A stretch of DNA of 17,182 nucleotides from RGIG5270 sp045657185. GTDB lineage: Bacteria > Verrucomicrobiota > Lentisphaeria > Victivallales > Victivallaceae. The position numbers and the translations under genes are program-made. Shown one piece after another: positions 15,601 to 17,182 of this stretch. The first letter of the stretch is position 1. Every line of letters begins with the position of its first letter. The notes under the pieces are model-generated. The model did no database searches, was not told where the DNA came from, and was given only the letters and a program-made list of their open reading frames with translations. The stretch spans positions 1 to 17,182 of the forward strand of contig JAZOSO010000106.1 of NCBI GenBank assembly GCA_045657185.1. Direction: 5' to 3'.

Positions 15601-16367
15601 TCTGCATCTTCCTCCGGAGGCAGAAAATAATCCTCAACCGGATAAAGTCGTCCCTCAATTTCAACTATTTTGCTGTCCGGAAAAAAATCTGCAAGTTTCT
15701 CCGCCTCCAATGTTGCAGAAGACAAAATCAACTTCAAATTGCGTCTGCTCAACAGCAGATTTTTCAAATAACCGAGCAGAAAATCAATATTAAGCGACCG
15801 TTCATGCACTTCATCGACAATAATGCAGTCATACTCAAGCAAAAGTTTATCACTCTTGCTCTCTGCCAGCAAAGTACCGTCAGTCATAAATTTAACAATA
15901 GTATTATCCGTGCATTTCTCCTCAAAACGCACTTTACTGCCGACCCCTCCCCCGAAATCAGTCTCCATTTCCGCAGCGACTCGTTCCGCAAGTGAACGGG
16001 CAGCAATACGGCGCGGCTGTGTACAGCCGATACGCCCTGTTCTGCCCAATCCCGCCTCAACAGCGATTTTCGGCAGCTGAGTTGATTTACCTGAACCTGT
16101 CGAACCGCAAACAATTACGCAGGAATGATTTTTTATCGCCTCAACAAGCTCATCTTTGCGTTTGGAAACAGGCAAATCCTCAGGATATGAAATTTTGAGT
16201 TTTTCACAAAAAGGCACCAGAGAACGGCGGGCAAGAGTTGAGACTTTCTGTTCAAAAATCTTTTTCTCATCCGCCGACAACTGATGTTGCGTATAGCGTT
16301 TTTTCCACCGGGCAAGCTGTTTTTTGTCAGTTAACCGCAGCTGATTGTACAAACTCAAAATACTCAT
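12627..16367 (-). CDS. hrpA: ATP-dependent RNA helicase HrpA
   Basis: A 1246-residue DEAH/RHA-type RNA helicase, close in length and layout to E. coli HrpA (about 1300). The N-terminal region ends in YPEDLPVS (61-68), aligning with the E. coli leader. Helicase motifs are I GSTGSGKST (88-96), Ia TQPRR (116-120), II DEVH (185-188), III SAT (217-219), and VI QRRGRCGR (377-384), followed by the winged-helix/HA2/OB-fold region and a long C-terminal DUF3418-like domain. HrpA is known to resolve stalled or collided ribosomes on mRNA and acts in the cytoplasm. Box II has valine where DEAH proteins have alanine. It starts 5 bp after the Dabb gene's stop without a clear ribosome site of its own, suggesting translational coupling. 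The C-terminus is intact (ends ARKR). Confidence 0.95.
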   Translation of the reverse strand: MSILSLYNQLRLTDKKQLARWKKRYTQHQLSADEKKIFEQKVSTLARRSLVPFCEKLKISYPEDLPVSKRKDELVEAIKNHSCVIVCGSTGSGKSTQLPKIAVEAGLGRTGRIGCTQPRRIAARSLAERVAAEMETDFGGGVGSKVRFEEKCTDNTIVKFMTDGTLLAESKSDKLLLEYDCIIVDEVHERSLNIDFLLGYLKNLLLSRRNLKLILSSATLEAEKLADFFPDSKIVEIEGRLYPVEDYFLPPEEDADLAASVEMALDEIAKLENSGDVLVFLPGEREIREIADSLGERKNWEILPLFGRLSSQEQQKVFRRGSKRRVILATNVAETSLTLPNIRYVVDSGLVRRSSYNSSTGIQELSTVFVSKSAIMQRRGRCGRLSNGVCFHLYTEDEWVGAAEFTTPEIMRSSLSGVILQMAYLNLPPLSEFPMLDKPNIGAIRSGERMLKEIGALTADGKLTDIGTELAQIPLDPHLGRILIEGEKRKVLDETIVCGAFLSIVDPRERPLDKQTQADTAHKKFKDETSDFNTIINLWCETEKNASSNGALRRFCKDNYLNYRRMRDWRNLVEELTLDAIGKDKTLRGEVDFEKFDRENFHIAILAGLPRNLGHWNAEKREYEDMQGRKFQCFPSSALSKLKQKPEWILFFHLLETKNLYSLFNAEINPEYLLLTSPQLLKKSYSSINFNPDKGFVYALEKQTFGKHVIQSGKRVHYGNINPAESRRIFIEEALARGNIAANGSWTDKYMQKYRELRRLEKCLRREDLLVDEETLCEYFDEVLPQNCFSVKNLLLNFERDKKDYTPLKHSEFGVHAPVVPQGDFPAYWRLGNFRWRLIYKFEPGEEDDGVTALVPEKELNEIPAVWLEHLVPGYIMEKTERFWRAMPKELRKALQPFNESLELFMDFYREHPHLKDVAFSEVLRDYLREIHELEIDTDIWENVQLPEFLNMKIAVLDDRGRVRRIVRELAENRIRRIGQLTGNNRRQEKYTVFPLQEVPEHISVGPDHKGYGALTDENDSVAIRYFVKENEAANQHLQGLVRLFILEENGLVRNLLRSVKFEKNVLLGMFIEYGDYKEHVLENAVAATLQDDFLSIRNSAQWENFKPYIRENVYQSLLNEMSQIEQCSALIDEIKHFCRRTRNGETSKDEIQNQLDFYFADGFLRRRALWAEIPRYLKALKIRADKMAGNIGKDREKSAEIIDEIAPFYEKGAAEVCSDETLFNKYLLAEEKQIRLFAPTLARKR

Positions 16368-16372
16368 AAATC

Positions 16373-16675
16373 TTATATCTCAAAATCCATACACATACGG
16401 CTCATCGTAAACGGACGGACTTTGATATTTGCCGCATCCTGATGCGCAGGGTGAACCGCATAGTTTTTCAACGCTTCAAAACTCTCAAATGTACTGTCAA
16501 GCATAACATCCGCATTTGAAGTCGGCAAAAAATCAGTCTGCACACGAATATCTGTCAAACCGGGAATAACCCCTTTCAAACTCTCCAAGCCACTCTTGAT
16601 ACCCTTGCGTATTTCTGCTTTTTCCTCTTCTGTAAACTCTTCTTTAAGTTTCCAAAGTATAATATGTTTTACCAT
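16373..16675 (-). CDS. Dabb-domain (stress-responsive A/B barrel) protein
   Basis: A 100-residue protein matching the full length of the Dabb domain, a dimeric alpha/beta barrel of the ferredoxin-like type. The start MVKHIILWKLKEEFTEEE and the HPAHQ segment near residues 77-81, followed by the closing strand, are characteristic. Family members are small cytoplasmic proteins, some stress-induced and some enzymes of polyketide cyclisation; the role of this one is unknown. AAAGGGA five bases before the ATG is a strong ribosome site, and a good promoter lies at 16714-16742. Its stop is 5 bp ahead of hrpA, so the two form a transcription unit. The link between Dabb and an RNA helicase is not one I recognise as established. 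Confidence 0.9.
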   Translation of the reverse strand: MVKHIILWKLKEEFTEEEKAEIRKGIKSGLESLKGVIPGLTDIRVQTDFLPTSNADVMLDSTFESFEALKNYAVHPAHQDAANIKVRPFTMSRMCMDFEI

Positions 16676-16713
16676 CTTTATCCCTTTCTATAAAATAACT
16701 CAAAAGATAATAT

Positions 16714-16742
16714 ATCATAAATTACAAGATTTTCCATAACAA
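16714..16742 (-). promoter_or_regulatory. Promoter of the Dabb-hrpA pair
   Basis: On the - strand TTGTTA (16737-16742) and TATGAT (16714-16719) are separated by exactly 17 bp, with the expected start near 16707 and a leader of about 30 nt. A second -10-like TATATT lies a few bases downstream. No operator-like repeat is evident between promoter and gene. Confidence 0.5.
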
Positions 16743-16762
16743 CTGCATATTATTTTTATAGA

Positions 16763-16797
16763 AAGCTATTGTCTCAATATATAGAGACAGCTTTTTT
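16763..16797 (+). terminator. Terminator-like hairpin heading element copy C
   Basis: AAAGCT...GTCTC (16762-16775, three-base bulge) pairs with GAGACAGCTTT, followed by TTTTTT (16792-16797). Reading rightwards it resembles an intrinsic terminator, yet no + strand gene leads into it. It matches the head of element copy B, so I regard it as the first stem of that structured element. Confidence 0.45.
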
Positions 16798-16915
16798 GCA
16801 GGGGGTTGGTTGCACCCCCTGCACCCCGCAACCGGTTAGCACCGGGGCAAGGTGACGCTGGCGCGTATGCGAATGGCAGAGAGATAATTGGCGTGTGTGT
16901 CAGGCTATACATTTT

Positions 16916-16995
16916 GTGGCAAAATGTTTGAGTTGTCCTTCCTCATATAAAAGCGGGTGGAACGCTGAGGAATGACAACTCAAATCTTTTGCCAC
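16916..16995 (+). repeat. 30-bp imperfect hairpin with conserved mismatches
   Basis: Arms 16916-16945 and 16966-16995 pair at 27 of 30 positions. The three unpaired positions (two adjacent after GGCAAAA, one after TTGTC) are the same as in the counterpart at 12319-12378, where the same bases occur. Four pairs differ between the copies on both arms together. The apex carries the GCGGGTGGAACGC module; in copy B the apex is TTTTTT. Confidence 0.8.
16944..16966 (+). repeat. Apical GCGGGTGGAACGC hairpin module, copy C
   Basis: CATATAAA leader and hairpin AGCG-GGTGGAA-CGCT at the tip of the long stem 16916-16995. Compared with 241-265 the outer pair has changed from G-C to A-T and two A residues are missing from the leader. 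The seven-base loop GGTGGAA is identical. Confidence 0.7.
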
Positions 16996-17080
16996 GATTG
17001 CCTCCGGGGGGAGATTGCCACTCGGTGTTTTACACCTCGTTACTCTCCCCCCCTATCCCCCCTCTTTATTTTTTTGCTTT

Positions 17081-17182
17081 GTACTAAATATTAACTGATT
17101 TTTATCATCATTCTAATAACTTCCCATAAGTTTGACTGAAGAAAAGTTTAAATAAGATTAAAAGGTTTGGAAAAAGATGAGG
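17081..17182 (+). repeat. 102-bp direct repeat, right copy
   Basis: Ungapped match to 114-215 in the same orientation, 14 differences by hand count. The window stops at the final base of the match, so whether the homology continues into a palindrome like that at 206-308 is unknown. It follows directly on element copy C, while the left copy follows an unrelated terminator. Confidence 0.85.

Larger units (their letters stand above)
16765..17052 (+). repeat. Structured intergenic element, copy C
   Basis: Homologue of 12171-12420 in the same orientation. It has the 27-nt head (16765-16791), T6, hairpin GCAGGGGG/CCCCCTGC (16798-16822), a 29-nt segment with CCGGT-TAGC-ACCGG, the identical GTGACGCTGGCGCG box (16852-16865), GTCAGGCT (16899-16906), the long hairpin at 16916-16995, and a closing stem GGGGGGAGA/TCTCCCCCC (17006-17014 with 17044-17052) that encloses GGTGT-TTT-ACACC. 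A C-rich stretch and a T-run (17053-17077) follow, then the 102-bp repeat. No reading frame is supported. Differences from copy B preserve pairing. Confidence 0.75.

Overview
This 17.2 kb window looks like a chromosomal fragment of a Gram-negative, probably heterotrophic bacterium. It encodes two probable lipoproteins and one protein with an ordinary signal peptide. Genes are moderate in GC, spacers are AT-rich, and several genes have clear AGGA-type ribosome binding sites. The mixture (clostridial-type phosphatidylserine decarboxylase, Gfo/Idh/MocA protein with a GNAT partner, CBM9-like plus phosphoesterase lipoprotein, long HrpA helicase) would fit a PVC-group bacterium such as Lentisphaerota/Victivallales. 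That assignment is an inference from gene style, with low confidence.

Layout. Positions 1-441 carry no gene. They hold the terminator of an off-window gene, one copy of a 102-bp repeat, a large capped palindrome and the psd promoter. Then follow a + strand pair (psd, periplasmic nitroreductase-like protein) and a + strand trio (CapA-like phosphoesterase, M20 peptidase, MFS transporter). An AraC-family regulator on the - strand is divergent from a + strand pair (Gfo/Idh/MocA protein with glycosidase-109-like features, GNAT acetyltransferase). Next are two tandem metallophosphoesterase lipoproteins ending in a strong terminator. After a 572-bp gene-free spacer comes a - strand pair made of a Dabb-domain protein and hrpA. 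The last 507 bp are again gene-free.

The most unusual content lies in the three gene-free spacers. The elements at about 12171-12420 and 16765-17052 are homologous in sequence and fold. They share a GCAGGGG hairpin, a 14-nt identical box (GTGACGCTGGCGCG), a GTCAGGCT box and a long imperfect hairpin. Between the copies the hairpin arms change in compensation at four pairs, while three mismatched positions stay identical. A small GCGGGTGGAACGC hairpin sits at the tip of two otherwise unrelated long palindromes (206-308 and 16916-16995), with a compensatory change in its closing pair. A 102-bp sequence recurs in direct orientation near both ends (114-215 and 17081-17182, about 86% identical). 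Together these look like a dispersed family of modular, structure-conserving intergenic elements. They could be non-coding RNAs or hairpin-recognised mobile repeats, and I recognise no named family.

The genes themselves are ordinary families. The points worth noting are the loss of the usual EKP lysine in the Gfo/Idh/MocA protein, three evenly spaced TTGCAA sites in the divergent araC promoter region, and a DEVH rather than DEAH box in HrpA.
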